A stretch of 64,000 nt of DNA from Epiperipatus broadwayi (lineage: Eukaryota > Onychophora > Udeonychophora > Euonychophora > Peripatidae), in assembly GCA_028023455.1 (NCBI GenBank), contig JAQFVV010006451.1:667501-731500 (forward strand), read 5' to 3'. Of this stretch, positions 48,424 through 60,611 are shown piece by piece. The translations under genes were made by a program, and so were the position numbers. A model generated the notes under the pieces. The model worked only from the letters and a program-made list of their open reading frames with translations. It was not told where the DNA came from and did no database searches. How positions within the stretch are numbered: position 1 is the stretch's first letter; each line of letters begins with the position of its first letter.

Positions 48424-48722
48424 ACAATGAAGATTGCCAATTCCTCAACAAGCTTTGTAATAAATGCTTAGCTAGAGAAAGCATTTAAAATATCTGTCAG
48501 GACCCCCCACCCAAACCTCTGACCATGGTTTTGTGTTCTCTGAGGAGTACCAGAGCACAAAACCATGGTCAGAGGTTGGGGGGGGGTCCTGACAGAGATT
48601 TTAAATGCTTTCTCTAGCTAAGCATTTATCACAAAGCTTGTTGAGGAATTGGCAATCCTCATTGTTTATAACTTACAAACTTAAGAGTATAGGGTCATGT
48701 GATCTATGACTCTTATTTTGAT
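48424..48722 (+). mobile_element. HH-E palindromic element with 16 bp TSD
   Basis: TATTTAATCTATTTAA at 48408-48423 is repeated at 48723-48738. Between them is a 299 bp element. Its arms run from CAATGAAGATTGCCAATTCC to GGAATTGGCAATCCTCATTG (to about 48665), followed by a unique tail. The arms include a C-run/G-run (48502 / 48579). The centre, at 48535-48560, falls in the ribozyme. The palindrome and tail inserted as one unit. Confidence 0.8.
48536..48574 (+). ncRNA. Hammerhead remnant, HH-E (G12 mutated)
   Basis: CTGAGGA is at 48540-48546. Helix II is GTAC-CAGA-GCAC (one mismatch). A48559 replaces catalytic G12. Helix III is the palindrome ACCATGGT (48562-48569), C48570 is the cleavage base, and helix I is TTCT/AGAG. 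Loss of G12 should abolish activity. The mirrored minus-strand copy lacks CUGANGA. Confidence 0.6.
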
Positions 48723-48984
48723 TATTTAATCTATTTAAGTTATAAAAAAAATTGGGGAAATTTTTCAATAGTTTACTTTTCTTGCAAGTTATTTTTATCA
48801 GAGTTTTATAATTAGATGCAAATTTAATTTATAAATTACTCCAGGTACTTTTATAAGTTCTGAACATTATTAAAATTCATTTTAATATTTTGTTGTATTA
48901 ATCTAAACTTGTTTATAGGTGAGGTAATTTTCAAGTATTTAAACTAGAGATGTATTTTTTTACTTGGTAAGAAATTAGTAATAA

Positions 48985-49225
48985 TAAAAAGTCAGATGTC
49001 ACATGACTTATATATAGCTTGCAATTACCAATATGTAAACTTAAGAGCATGCTAACACTCTAAACAAGCTTTTTTTTTATTTTTATTATGATAAATGCTA
49101 CTACAAGAGAAGGCATTCAAATAATCTTTATCTTAGATTGTCCCCATCCCCAGACTGGTTTTGACCTATGGGTCTCTTCAGTGAGGAGTTGGGACATTAG
49201 ATTCAAAAAACCAACTGCTAAAATC
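48985..49225 (-). mobile_element. Single HH-B unit, partial
   Basis: The phrase GTCAGATGTCACATGACTTA through GGGACATTAGAT matches the HH-B unit, then homology stops after CCAACT. This is one unit only, diverged from the array at 45.4-46.5 kb. Confidence 0.7.
49140..49195 (-). ncRNA. Hammerhead remnant, HH-B (G12 mutated)
   Basis: The full helix I and CTGAAGA with GACC/GGTC are kept. GAAACCGGTC has become AAAACCAGTC, so G12 is lost and the helix III palindrome is broken. Probably inactive. Confidence 0.75.
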
Positions 49226-49747
49226 TGTGATTGTTTTTATATAGTCATTTGTCCTTTGAAGTTTAATGTTTGAATTAAACAGTAATAATAATCAGGTCTA
49301 AATCTCTAATATCAGATATTAATATTAAATTTGATTACTTATAACAGAGCATTTCTATTCAAATTAACTATTAGTAAGAATATAAATCATATTAGTAAAA
49401 ATAGAGCTAGATTAGTTGATTTAAAAAGATAAAGAATAGCTTAATAATATTAAAAGAATTATTAATTTCCATGTGAAATAACTTGAGTGTACATGTGTGC
49501 AAGTATGCTTACATTTATTAATTTCAATTTACATTTCTCTGTTCTATAATGTTGAATATCATTTTAAGTACTTTTAATTTAATTGAGATATAAAGATGAA
49601 TTCTAGTGAACTTCTAATTTTTTTATTTAATATAGTCTAAAATAATTATAAAAGAGTGATACAATATTATATTCAAAACAATATATTTTATTTTGTGGTA
49701 TTTTAATTTTCTTTCACTGTAATAATTTTACTTTCTTAAATAATCAT

Positions 49748-49782
49748 TTCAGACATCTCATGTTAATTAAGATGTCTGAAAG
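49748..49782. repeat. Twelve-pair hairpin TTTCAGACATCT / AGATGTCTGAAA
   Basis: A perfect inverted repeat with an 11-base spacer, just upstream of the LTR-like segment. Role unknown. Confidence 0.6.
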
Positions 49783-49894
49783 ATATGTAATGAGTTCTAT
49801 TTTTAGTTCTACTCTGTAGATATGAAATTGATCTTTAACCTCTAAGGTGCGAAAATTAAACGAAATGATAAAAATGTTTTTTTCCATCAATCAA

Positions 49895-50225
49895 AAGGAG
49901 TCACATGACCAGGTGTATAAGGGGTCTACACACACACCAAACTGTACTATTGAACTACTGAACATCTATTGTAACAGTCAAGTTTGTACATTCGCGTAAC
50001 AGAATTCAGAATCCAAGCAAAAGAGACCGAAGCTGACCAGACTAGGACTGTAACATCCCGAGTCCGACCGCACTTCAACTCGAAAGCCAAGATTCCAAGA
50101 CTCAAGACCCTACGAATGACCACCTTGAAATTACATGTAGTATACCTCTTTCCACACGGCCGACATAGGTCACGGAGAAGCAATAAGACTCTGATAAATA
50201 AAAGAAAGGTTCTTAATTGACTAAA
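49895..50225 (+). promoter_or_regulatory. LTR-like promoter and polyadenylation segment
   Basis: A GC-richer block has TATAA at about 49916-49920, a roughly 280-base body without a long frame, and an AATAAA at 50197-50202. That is the layout of an LTR U3-R-U5. No second LTR, primer-binding site or TG...CA ends could be fixed. The two 78-codon frames on opposite strands are unlikely to be genes. Confidence 0.3.
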
Positions 50226-51119
50226 ATATCACTAAATTTAATTTAACTTAATGCATAGTTTTCACATATATAGGCTATAAATAATAATTAGAATTATTGA
50301 ATTAGATCAATAACGAAACAGAGAATGAAATACATTAAATTAATTATATATTTATTTACAATTGGCATGAAATTGATAAGTTTTACACATTTCAGCATCG
50401 AATTACAAACATTGTGGATAAGAGAACATTCTCTTTTTATATACAATTCAAAATCACTTTACATAAGTAATCATTAAATTTCATAGATGAGTTTAACATG
50501 CCCATCTTATGAATTGTTGACATTTAATACATAATCAATCACTACGTTATGTCTATAAATCTCAATAACCAAATCCTATTACATTTGTCTGGTATATAAA
50601 TAATTATATTAAACTTTGATCATGAATTCATTTACTAAAATATACAATATAATTTAATACCCATAAACCAGCTCAAGTAAATCATCGAACATCTTTGAGA
50701 GAAAATTTCAAATCTGAAACTTATTTAATGGGAGTTGCTGAAATAAGATTTTATCAATGCCCTATGACACAGGTAAACAATAATAGGAAAACACTCTCGG
50801 ATGGATGAAATAACTTCAGGGTTCTTGCGACAAACCTACCCTGTAACTGATCCAATCTGCGTGAAAAGGAACATTTGTGTTCAGGAATGGTGGGGTTGTA
50901 ACCTCCTTTCCTCTCTGCTCTATCCTATAAGAGAAATGTCATGTCCCATCTTAAGATACTATATTATGTATAGCAGGAAACGAGAATAATTTTATAAAAT
51001 ACTACACACCCCAACAAAGAATAGTATATTTCATACTAAAATACGAGTAATAGCATATTAGCTCTACAAATTGGGACCAACACTTGTGTGCTGGTAATAA
51101 ATGTCTATGCTACAAAAGG
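50226..51119. other. Unassigned stretch
   Basis: AT-rich with a GC-richer patch at 50800-50950 that encodes a 62-codon frame (FLRQTYPVTDPICVKRNICV) with no family I recognise. Confidence 0.4.
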
Positions 51120-51480
51120 GATATACTCTGTATCCCTATATCTTTATCCATTTCCTAAAAGAACGAACTCCGAAACAAACAGACCGTAACTTTATTTATT
51201 TTCTTATATCGATAACTGTTCACTATCAATACAAGGGGGGCCGATACATGATTTAATTACAATTTAACTTCGCACACCTTACGCATACAAAACGATTAGC
51301 TACGCCCACACCAAACCCTCGGACCAAAGGGCACCCCGTGTTTTCGAATACATTGGTAAAGCTAGAAACCGGAGATAACTAACGGACCAACTGATGTTAT
51401 TTGGGCCCGTTGTTTATACCTAAACAATGAAGCTATAAGACACCCCCTTACCCCTGGTAGAATATACCCAGCTATATTAC
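51120..51480 (-). promoter_or_regulatory. LTR-like segment, minus strand
   Basis: On the minus strand a TATAA (51414-51420 region) precedes about 220 bases of GC-richer sequence and an AATAAA (51191-51196), followed by more GC-richer DNA. I have not found a partner LTR. It may be a solo LTR or an unrelated regulatory block. Confidence 0.25.
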
Positions 51481-54400
51481 AACTTTGACTTATTTATATT
51501 TTATAATAGCCCTCCCAACTCTTAAACTACTTAACTCAAAAAAAAAAAAAAAAACGGACTACCTTTGAGATTAAAAACAAAAGTTAAGAAGAAAACTAAA
51601 GAATATAATTAATTATAGAATAAAGCTAACTTTATTAATAATCAAGACAAAAAAAAATAAAGATTTAATTATAGGAAAGATTGAACTCACTTGTTTAAAT
51701 ACTGAACAAATTTATTGAATATAAAAAAAGCAACATTGGTTAAAAGTTTTATTTACACCCACACCCCAAAGAAAATATATACATAAAAAGATAGAATATA
51801 AATTCTTTTTTTTTTTTAATTTTGAAGAAGGTATAAATTATAAGAAATAATTAGGGCAGTTATTTTGAAAACCTGGTTTAAATTTGAGGAACATAGTTTG
51901 TAAAGGTGAGATACAATAGAAGTACAATAATAAGTTTTAAATATAATGAATACGATTTATCGTTTATCAACAAAGTAGTAATAGGATGCTTTAAAAGTTA
52001 GTATGAGAAGAAACAAAAAAAAAAAAAGTTTTATAGGATTTTGGCTTATTTTCGCTTCTAATTAAGGAGTTTGAACTTCAGGGTTTCTTTTAAAGTGACG
52101 TAAAAACAGGAGAATGTATTCCGGACTATGAACGGTGCCTAATTTCAGTGGTGATATATTAAGTATTCATAGCGGGTTGGTGGCGGTCGACAACACTGAA
52201 GTTAGCCCCTCATGACAATCGACGCCTAAATATTAATTTCACGACTTGACGGGCATTTGAATAAATTGAATTTGGAAAGACAAAAAGACTTGATGCCACT
52301 AATTTTTTTCTAGATTTTGTTCATATTTATTGGTTGGATCTTATCGAATGACTCCCGCCTGTTCTTAGAGTGCTTCCTACCACCTGTGCTTAACACTTAT
52401 GTTTAGCAACCATATGCAACTCAGTTAACAAACTATATCATCACACCTTCTCCAAGCTGGATAACTTCCAAAACTATATTACTTACTACAATATAATTTA
52501 AAAACCCTTTTACCCCCAAAATATATGATAAGGCATATTTTTTAGATATTTTAGTAAATAGTAAAGCCTAAAATTTAATAGACAATAATATTTATTACGT
52601 ATTTTAGAAAGATGAAAGAAAACTATACTATTTTTACAATGTAAGAAAAAAAAAGGATTTAATTTGTTACATATACGACTTTTCTCGTAACTACACTGTA
52701 CTTTGATTCAATCTATTAAGTTACTTATAGATAATAAATATTTAAGGAGGGAAGATATTTCTATGGACTAAGAAAAGCAAAATACTATAAAATAATCAAG
52801 GCTAAATGAACTAAATAAAATATAAGTAATTTTAACTGTGACAAAAACCATGCATATTAAACATTTAAAAATAAAAAAAGATAAAACGATGAGCATAAAT
52901 AAATACACGAAGATTCAAATAATACTTCTTAAAATATACATGAAATAAGCCACTGTTTGAAAATGCAAGAAAAAAAACATTAAAAAAAAAACAAAGAAAA
53001 AACACAACCAAAAACTTAAATAAAAATTACTTTGAAGGAAGAAAAATAAATAAGCAGATATTTAAACATAAATTTTGATAGTAATTGACATATTTAAAAT
53101 ATAAATGATTAAGTTTATAATTTAGCTTTATCATTATTTTAAAAAGAAAGTAGCTAATTAGATAGATAGTATACATTTAGAATACACAGAATCACAACTC
53201 TAAAAAAAACCGATATTAGCGTTTTGTTTGTTTAGTTTGACGCTTTCCCATTATGTAGCCCCTTCGTGTTAGCTTCGGAGCCTCCCGCGACACGCCCCTT
53301 TTAGCCTAACATAAAGAACCCCCCCTCTGCCCTTGTAAAAACGAATACCTTTTCTACGAATACGCCCGCCCTAACTCGGTAATAAATATTTCAATTTATA
53401 ATCCAGATTTTAAAATCTTAGATAACTTATGTTAGAAACATTCCATAAGCTATTATAATTAAGATTTTCGTTGCAAACAATTGTCCAATTTAGATTTTAA
53501 AATAACCACTCTTATCTAAGGAGATTTTAATTAGTAAATTTTGAACGTTTTACTTTTTCGAATTCCGGTGTGGCACCTTGTTTACAATCAAAAACTTTTA
53601 ATTACTTGACGCTTTTATTTTTAATCTTACATATAATAGAAACTATTTCTATTTAAAAACAACTTTTTAACATTTTTTTAAAACGAAAACATTTTTAACA
53701 TATTTATTAAAATAATTTACAAACATTTTGATATAGCTTTTAAATATATTTTCGAGAAACTTTTCCCTGAAATATATTAAAACAAGAAACTTTAACAATT
53801 TTCAAAAAAACATTTAATAGTATTTTTAGAAAGGCTTTACATATTTAAATCATGCTTTCTTCTATATGCACAGATTATATATCCACATACGAAATTACAA
53901 TATTAAACAACAAAATTAATAATTTACACTTAACTTAAATAATATAACAAATATTTTTAGAAATATTAAATAAATTTAGTACGCTATAATTTTACTAATC
54001 CTATCTAATTATAGCATTGGTTCACACACAAATATAAAACTGTTTAACAGACAGAGCAATTTAGATTTATAACATTAAAAGGTCGAACAGCACGGGGGCA
54101 AGGGAGGGAACGAGGGGCGAAAACACATCCATGAAGGAAACAGAGGAAACAAGGGAGAAAAAAAACTTGATTAGATCTCAACCACAAAATTAATCATAAG
54201 TTCAAATTTTTAAATTATTTTATTTTATAAAGTAATATTTATCCTTAAAGAATCTTTAAATTCAGGTTCTAGAGTTTAAGCTGGAGTAACTAAAACTCTA
54301 AAAATTGACACTATTTAAAAAGAAAAACCAAAATGGAAATGTTAAACAATTATTCACTTATAGTTTCTGAAGTATATCTCTTTGATATCAGTATGCCATG

Positions 54401-54779
54401 AGAATTACATATGGCTTGCCCTGTTCACATAAGTATTGAATTCTTTGTTATTTTCAATCTCGTACTTCCAATGAACTTTATTATAGATACAACCTCCCTT
54501 ATATCTTAGGAATAAAATTATTGGAAACTCATATTTTGTGATATTTATGACAGCATGTTAATGTATTAAAATGCTTATTTTAATATTTAAAAAAGCATTG
54601 AAAGAGCAGTAAATTGTCAATGACTTTAAATGCTTTATTTTTGATAACATTTTGAAATGGACTCTTTGAACCTTCTTTGATAAATGGTATCTCATGAATA
54701 AATTTATTTCTTTAATAAATTAACTATTAGTCTGAGATGATTGAATCTTTTTATATGTCTGAAGATTTGTAAAGATGGT
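51481..54779. other. Unannotated; GC-richer patches at 52080-52260, 53220-53400 and 54080-54150
   Basis: Poly-A runs (51538-51554, 52015-52028) and AT-rich DNA surround three GC-richer patches. The one at 53220-53400 contains CTCCCGCGACACGCCCC. The one at 54080-54150 is purine-rich. No frames, RNAs or repeat ends could be supported, though they may be fragments of the same LTR-type element as 51.1-51.5 kb. Confidence 0.35.
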
Positions 54780-55045
54780 ATATTATATGATGTGATATGT
54801 CGGACTATTTCCATCATTTATGAGTGAATGTTGACTGTATTGAAAATTTTAAACTTTATTTAAACTTTCCAAATACAAACAACTTGTTAGTAATAACACA
54901 CAAATAGACTAACCTGTATTGTCTATTTGTGTGTTATTACTAACAAATTGATGTATTTGGAAAGTTTAAATAAAGTTTAAAATTTTTGATACATTCAACA
55001 TTCACTCATAAATGATGGAAATAGTTCAACATAACACATCTGATT
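54780..55045. mobile_element. Palindromic 3' tail of the SINE-like family
   Basis: The arms start GTGATATGTCGGACTATTTCC and end with GGAAATAGTTCAACATAACAC, centred near 54910. The content equals the outer parts of the 29.56-30.11 kb palindrome without its tRNA-like core. It is a snap-back of the 3' part only. Confidence 0.75.
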
Positions 55046-55125
55046 GAATCTTTTGTGTTAAATTTAAAAATGATATTTTTATCACCTTTGATAATTAGTC
55101 TTTTATTACTTTGTTGATAAGAAGA

Positions 55126-55214
<89 letters not shown>

Positions 55215-55286
55215 TGATGATGATGATAACAATAATAATAATGATGATCATAATACTAATAATGATGATGATGATGATGATAATGA
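55126..55286. repeat. AAT / GAT trinucleotide microsatellite
   Basis: An AAT run (about 55126-55210) grades into GAT runs and mixed ACAATA/GATGAT units to 55286. The poly-Asn/Asp and poly-Ile frames are repeat translations. Confidence 0.96.
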
Positions 55287-57054
55287 CTTATGTATACTTC
55301 AATTTTATGCTGGAAATAAACTAAGTAAGAGAAAATGTACTTTAAATCTATCAAATAAATATTTGTTATAAAGACATTGCCTCAACATTTCTAGTGAATT
55401 ATGATTAAAAATTAAATGCAGCCAACTTTTCATAAAACATTTTGTCATATATGTTATGATTATTATTAATTCTCAACATGTAAATGTGTAATCCTGCTCT
55501 CTTCTTTTCTATAAGGAAACCTGCTTAGTTTAGAAAGAAAATATTTGCTCCCAGATCTTTATATTTGAATATACTTCTTAGAATAAGTAAATGAAAAACC
55601 AACTCAATACTATAACAAAAATTATTGGCACCTGAGTTACTTATTTTTTAAATACTTTTGCAAAATTAAATGGCCATCATTAATGTATCTGTGTGTACTT
55701 ATGTTTTAAGAAAATCTTATGTAAAATAATTTTTAATGCTATACATTTATTTTACATGGCTTTATTGTCAACAAATGAAGAAACTATTAATTATTTACAG
55801 AACAGTGTCCTTGTAAATGATGAAACCTCCAGGGTAAAGAACTTTTAGTAATAAAATTTGGTAAATTGGTTGATTTTAAATTATAATTTTATGCATTTAT
55901 AATTTATTATGTACTTTATTCAGTTGTATTATGTGTTCTTGCTTAACATATTCTATGCATTATTTGTTCATGGTAATATTCAGAAGTTCATACAGTACTG
56001 AATATTTTAATAATATTATATAATGATTTTAATATTCTATCATTTTAAGAGTATTGTTTTCTACCCTGATATGAATAATTTATCTATTTCAGTGATTACT
56101 TATATGTAACCCATTAAATTTATTATATATTCTTATTTTATTATTTATGTTTGGATATATTTTATTAAGCTTATTGGTTTTATACCTCAGTTAATAGATA
56201 TTATACTTATTAGGAGATAGTCACATTAATCTCTCACTTTTGTATTGCTTTAAGCTTATCTTGTCAATTTACATTTCCAAGGATAGTAGCCTTGTCTCTT
56301 TCTTGGTATTTTCTGTGACTGGTATGTATTTTCATATTTCATCTTTGTATATGCTTTGTTTGAGACAACCTTCATTGCACTTTGTATTTGTGGTGATCCA
56401 TTCCTACTTTTCTCATATACTCAGAGACAGGTCCTAGCATATTTATTTGCCCTCAGAATGTAGGTATGTTTTTGGATTCATGTCATCATTAGGTTTATTG
56501 CCTTATTGATTTTTCTCTTTGGAAGTATCGTATTTTGAATTGCAACCACATATGGTGTAGTATATATCTTTATTACTATGGCAAGTGATATGGTTATTTG
56601 TTTTTGAGGAGTGCCATCTTTTCTTCAGGTGCACTTTTGTCTACTATTAGGGTAGGTTGAAGATGGTCCTGAGGTATAAATTTGTTCTGCTGTGCTTTCC
56701 AGAACTACAGAATATAAAACCAATAATTACTTTGTTTAAAATTTTAAAATTGTATTTATAAGCCTAAATAAGTAATATATATCATCATTAACAAGTATCA
56801 CATCATTAGATTGGTCAGACATGAATATTTAGATTTACTCATTGTTTGGGACAATATTGTGATTGTATGCAAATATGGAGCTTCTTGAAGTAATGCATAT
56901 GTTAGCAAAATTTTTATCTGTTAAAAAAGATACAGAATTATTGAAATAATGCTTATGTTAGTAAAACTTTATCGGGCAGGAGAATATAAAACTTGTATGA
57001 TAATGCATATGTTAATAGAACTTTTGTCATTTAAGAAGATATAGAAGTTTTTAA
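55287..57054. other. Non-coding stretch
   Basis: No gene recognised. 56230-56700 is slightly less AT-rich, with a short Cys/Phe-rich frame at 56240-56437 that I would not call a gene. Confidence 0.45.
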
Positions 57055-57390
57055 TAAACAAGGCAAAACTCTCCATACAATAGTGCCACCTTGTGCCAAC
57101 CAGAGTAATCAATGGATGCCAGAAGGCTTGTGCATAAAATCCCTATCTAATGCTTACTCATCCAATATTCCCAGACTAGTTTCTGGCTTGTGGCCTTCAT
57201 CAGTGAGGAGCTTTGGAACTGAGAGCACTGCACTTAGATCTTAAGATCTAATGCAACCCTCCAGCAACCACCTTTTATCTCTACTTAACTATAAAACTAT
57301 GAGAATGAAATTGAAAACACAAAAATATTTTCAATCTATATAAACAATTATGTGCTAGTATAAGAGAAGATGATCATGTGATGCTTAAAG
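57055..57390 (-). mobile_element. HH-A element, single unit
   Basis: A clean monomer from GGCAAAACTCTCCATAC to GATCATGTGATGC, colinear with the inverted unit at 628-1046 but lacking its CCAGCACCCATAC segment. The flanks AAGTTTTTAATAA and AAGTTTTGTAATAATAA could be an imperfect target duplication. It is useful as a non-palindromic reference for the family. Confidence 0.7.
57160..57218 (-). ncRNA. Hammerhead ribozyme, HH-A single unit
   Basis: On the minus strand: CTCCTCA, CTGATGA, GGC-CACAA-GCC, GAA, ACTAGT, C, then TGGGAATATTGGA. The core and cleavage site are intact. One inner helix I pair is mismatched (A for G), and the outer stem is TCCAA/TTGGA. Confidence 0.75.
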
Positions 57391-58029
57391 TTTTGTAATA
57401 ATAATACCAATATTAATTTAAACTTTGTTAGTCAGTAAATGTAAAACTTCTTGTAACAATACCCTTATCATAAGATATATATCAGTCAACCAAAATAAAC
57501 AATGGTTAATTAACATCAACCTCAATAATTTATTTGTTCGTAGATATAAACTGCAAACTTTGAAATTGTATTTCTGCAATATTGTAAAATCACATTGTAC
57601 TGTATTTAAATAGCACATTTAAATTGTATAGACTTCCAACAGTGTTATTGTTGAATTGTCTTACTGTAAATAAATGTTATATTTTGTTGTTAAGTCTTAA
57701 TTATAGTCTCAATACTATCTTATTCACTTATCATTTATCCAGAAATCTAAACATTATATAATTCATGATACAATTATATTTTATTCTGGTTGTTCAGAAT
57801 ACATTCACATAAATTAAAGATAATAAAACACTTAATAATAATGATTTATAAATGTTAAAAATGCATCTAAGGAACAAAGTATTTATCCATATTTTTAACA
57901 TTTTTACTGCTCACTATAATTTAATTGCAATAATTAAAAAAAGATTTGCACTTATAATAAACTATTATCTGCTTCATTTAAGATTATTAACATAATCAAT
58001 TGAAATGATTAAATTATTTGTTTAAAATC

Positions 58030-58400
58030 TATAATATATAGGGTATATGAGCACAGACTTTCACACCACCCTCCACTCTCCACTCTATCTCATAACACTG
58101 ATACACTTGAACACATATATGTCGAAAAGATATAGGGTATATGAGCACAGACTTTCACACCACCCACCACTCTATCTCATAACACTGATACACTTGAACA
58201 CATATATGTCGAAAAGATAAATAATCACCAATAAACGTATTTCATGCTAAAACAGCAATCATCAGTTGGTCCAGATTGCCATCTCTACACATATCTGCTA
58301 TAAGTGCTCTGATATATATTAAGATAGCCAATCTTCATACTTTAATGGACAGGCTTCAATCTACTTCACACTCCAACTCTTCAACCATCCATCCAATTGA
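58030..58400 (-). mobile_element. HH-F element with internal 5' duplication
   Basis: The block TATAGGGTATATGAGCACAG through GAACACATATATGTCGAAAAG occurs twice in tandem (58037-58130 and 58131-58217). The ribozyme region and CAGTTGGTCCAGATTGCC follow. Downstream blocks match the copy at 44.1-44.4 kb. Confidence 0.65.
58228..58269 (-). ncRNA. Hammerhead ribozyme, HH-F copy 3
   Basis: On the minus strand: CCAA, CTGATGA, helix II TGC/GCA with loop TGTTTTA (first pair T-T), GAA, ATACGTTT, A, TTGG. The core is intact but helices II and III are weakened. Confidence 0.6.
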
Positions 58401-58589
58401 AAATCTGATGATGGAACACTCAAAGGCCATCCTGAGGCCAAGATACTTGTCACACTTATGTTGACCACAGGTCAATCTGTCCCCTCATGTATAGGACATA
58501 ATCCCTTTAATACATATACAAGGGATGGGCAGACATCTCTACTATGTAATAACTGAAACACAGGCCTATTATATATCTGTGTCTATATA

Positions 58590-58700
58590 TGTAATATATA
58601 GGGTATATGAGCACAGACTTTCACACCACCCATATGAGATAGAGTGGAGAGTGGTGGGTGGTGTGAAGGTCTGTGCTCATATACCCTATATATTACATAT
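58590..58700. mobile_element. Palindrome of the HH-F end
   Basis: TAATATATAGGGTATATGAG...CACACCACCC is mirrored by GGGTGGTGTG...CTCATATACCCTATATATTA, with a short centre (ATATGAGATAGAGTGGAGAG). It is a snap-back of the duplicated end of the neighbouring HH-F element. Confidence 0.75.
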
Positions 58701-59267
58701 ATAGATACATGTACATAATAGGCCTGTGTTTCAGTTACTAAAATATATAAGAAAAATTGGTTTATGTTGCTATGAGAGTACTCTGAGTGGGCATAAAATC
58801 TTTGATCCACTCTTGGTATTTGAAGGCTATCCTATGAGGTTATTGTTATTCTAAATTAAGTTTCCATGCATTTTATTTTAATTAAAATATTTTCTATTAA
58901 AATTTATTATTGTTGTTAGTTTTGTACAGTAGGTAGACATTATCTTTGGAATAAGGGTATGTCTCTTCATATTTTTCATGAATATACTATTCATTTGCCT
59001 AACAACTTATAAATAAGCATAACCTTTGACCTCTAAAGTATGCCACTTTAACTTGAACCATAATAACAAAATCTTTCATTTAAGTTGCAAAATAAAATTA
59101 AAAGATGATCTTAAAGGATTATAGTGCAATTCAACCCATACTATCAATAAGAGTTTAATTCTTCAGCAATTGATTGCAGTGGCTACTTAGATTAGCATCT
59201 ACTGTTTACTGCTTTGCTGCAATGCATATACTACGGCATCTAATATAATCAAAGTGAACTATTCCAC
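58701..59267. other. Non-coding stretch
   Basis: Nothing recognised. Confidence 0.45.
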
Positions 59268-59413
59268 TTCTTAATTAATTGTTAATTAGAGAAGATATTA
59301 ATTAGTATTAAAGTTTATCGGCTTAACGTTTTCGAGGATCCATGCCTCATATTCATAGCCTTCATAAAATGTATAATAAAATATGCAAATACAAATATTC
59401 AAATAAGCTAGTA

Positions 59414-59599
59414 TTACGTAGCCCATTTCTTCGAGATCTCGAAGCAAGTATCTTTTCTATTAATGGCATGGATGTTTCCATTGATGTATAATGCCTCCTT
59501 TATTTTTCTTTTGTGATCATTTGATTCTGAGCACAATATTATGGGATTGGCAGGTGACACCTTTATTTTTCTTTTGTGATCATTTGATTCTGAGCACAA
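59414..59599 (-). pseudogene. Penelope-like endonuclease C-terminus (left arm)
   Basis: The frame ends NDHKRKIKEALYINGNIHAI-NRKDTCFEISKKW. KIKEALYI followed by NR...EIS..W is the usual C-terminal block of Penelope-like GIY-YIG domains and includes the conserved acidic residue. The segment VSPANPIILCSESNDHKRK appears twice because of the local tandem duplication. The GIY-YIG half itself is missing. Confidence 0.65.
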
Positions 59600-59619
59600 T
59601 ATTATGGGATTGGCAGGTG

Positions 59620-59770
59620 TCGGGTGTCACCTGCCAATCCCATAATATTGTGCTCAGAATCAAATGATCACAAAAGAAAAATAAAGGAGGCATTTTACAT
59701 CAATGGAAACATCCATGCCATTAATAGAAAGGATACTTGCTTCGAGATCTCAAAGAAATGGGCTACGTAA
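59620..59770 (+). pseudogene. Penelope-like endonuclease C-terminus (right arm)
   Basis: The mirror copy reads VSPANPIILCSESNDHKRKI, then KEAFYINGNIHAINRKDTCF and EISKKWAT before a stop. One residue (L to F) differs from the left arm. It has no start and no catalytic N-terminal half. Confidence 0.65.
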
Positions 59771-59956
59771 TACTAGCTTATTTGAATATTTGTATTTGCA
59801 TATTTTATTATACATTTTATGAAGGCTATGAATATGAGGCATGGACCCTCGAAAACGTTAAGCCGATAAACTTTAATACTAATTAATATCTTCTCTAATT
59901 AACAATTATATATTTTACATATAGTGAGAAGTAAAGCTATATTTCTTAATTAATTG

Positions 59957-60439
59957 CAAATTTTTAAAAAAATCACATGATTTTTAGGATTAATATTTTT
60001 CTATTTCTTTTTTTTAAGATTACATTAATTAATTAAACTGATAATAAAGGCAAAAATAATTGAAAAAAAATTAAAAAGATTCTTGTTAAAAGTTTTTTTT
60101 TTCTTTTTTACCATAATTAAAGGTAAGACTGCCTTTGACAGTTGAGTAAAAATATTTACCATTAAAAAAGTTAAATTTTAAAAAAAGAAGAACAAATCAT
60201 TACTCATCAAAGTTTCCAATTATGATGTTTGATTAGTTTTTTTATCTTCACTTCGTTTTTTAGCTATAAATTGCTAGATAGCCATTTGCTGACGAATGTT
60301 TCATGATTATCTGATTAAGAAACAGTTATTGGTCATCAAGGGTTTTAACTATGAATAGTTGATGATTAATTAATTTTTGATCTTATATTATCCATTAGCT
60401 AAGAATTGTCAAATACTTATTTTGTCCAATATTATATGA
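59957..60439. other. Non-coding AT-rich stretch
   Basis: Nothing recognised before the LINE tail. Confidence 0.45.
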
Positions 60440-60611
60440 ATTTATGGTTGCTATTCCAAGAGATTGTAAAAGACCCAGAAAGAGGCCACATGTGAGATGG
60501 ATGGATGAAATAAGAAAATGTGCAGGGGTGTTGTGGAGAAGAGAAGCTAAAGATCGGAGAAGATGGATTAAACTTGGAGAGACCTTCATCCTGCAGTGGA
60601 TTGATAATGGT

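Larger units (their letters stand above)
59282..59942. mobile_element. Palindromic Penelope-like element 3' end (lineage 2), 14 bp TSD
   Basis: TTCTTAATTAATTG at 59268-59281 is repeated at 59943-59956. Arms of about 310 bp meet near 59620. A stretch of about 66 bp is duplicated in tandem on the left side of the centre (about 59498-59625). Both arms hold the end of a GIY-YIG reading frame and a 3' UTR. The outer arms carry a hammerhead-like block (59824-59864): GGCT, ATGAATAT, a GAGG/CCTC helix, GAA, the palindrome AACGTT, A, AGCC. Its core is changed and one base too long. About 30 bp of unmirrored DNA precedes the right duplication. Confidence 0.75.

Noticed and set aside
55006-55371. Poly-Ile and poly-Asn/Asp frames
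   Set aside because: Translations of the AAT/GAT microsatellite on opposite strands.
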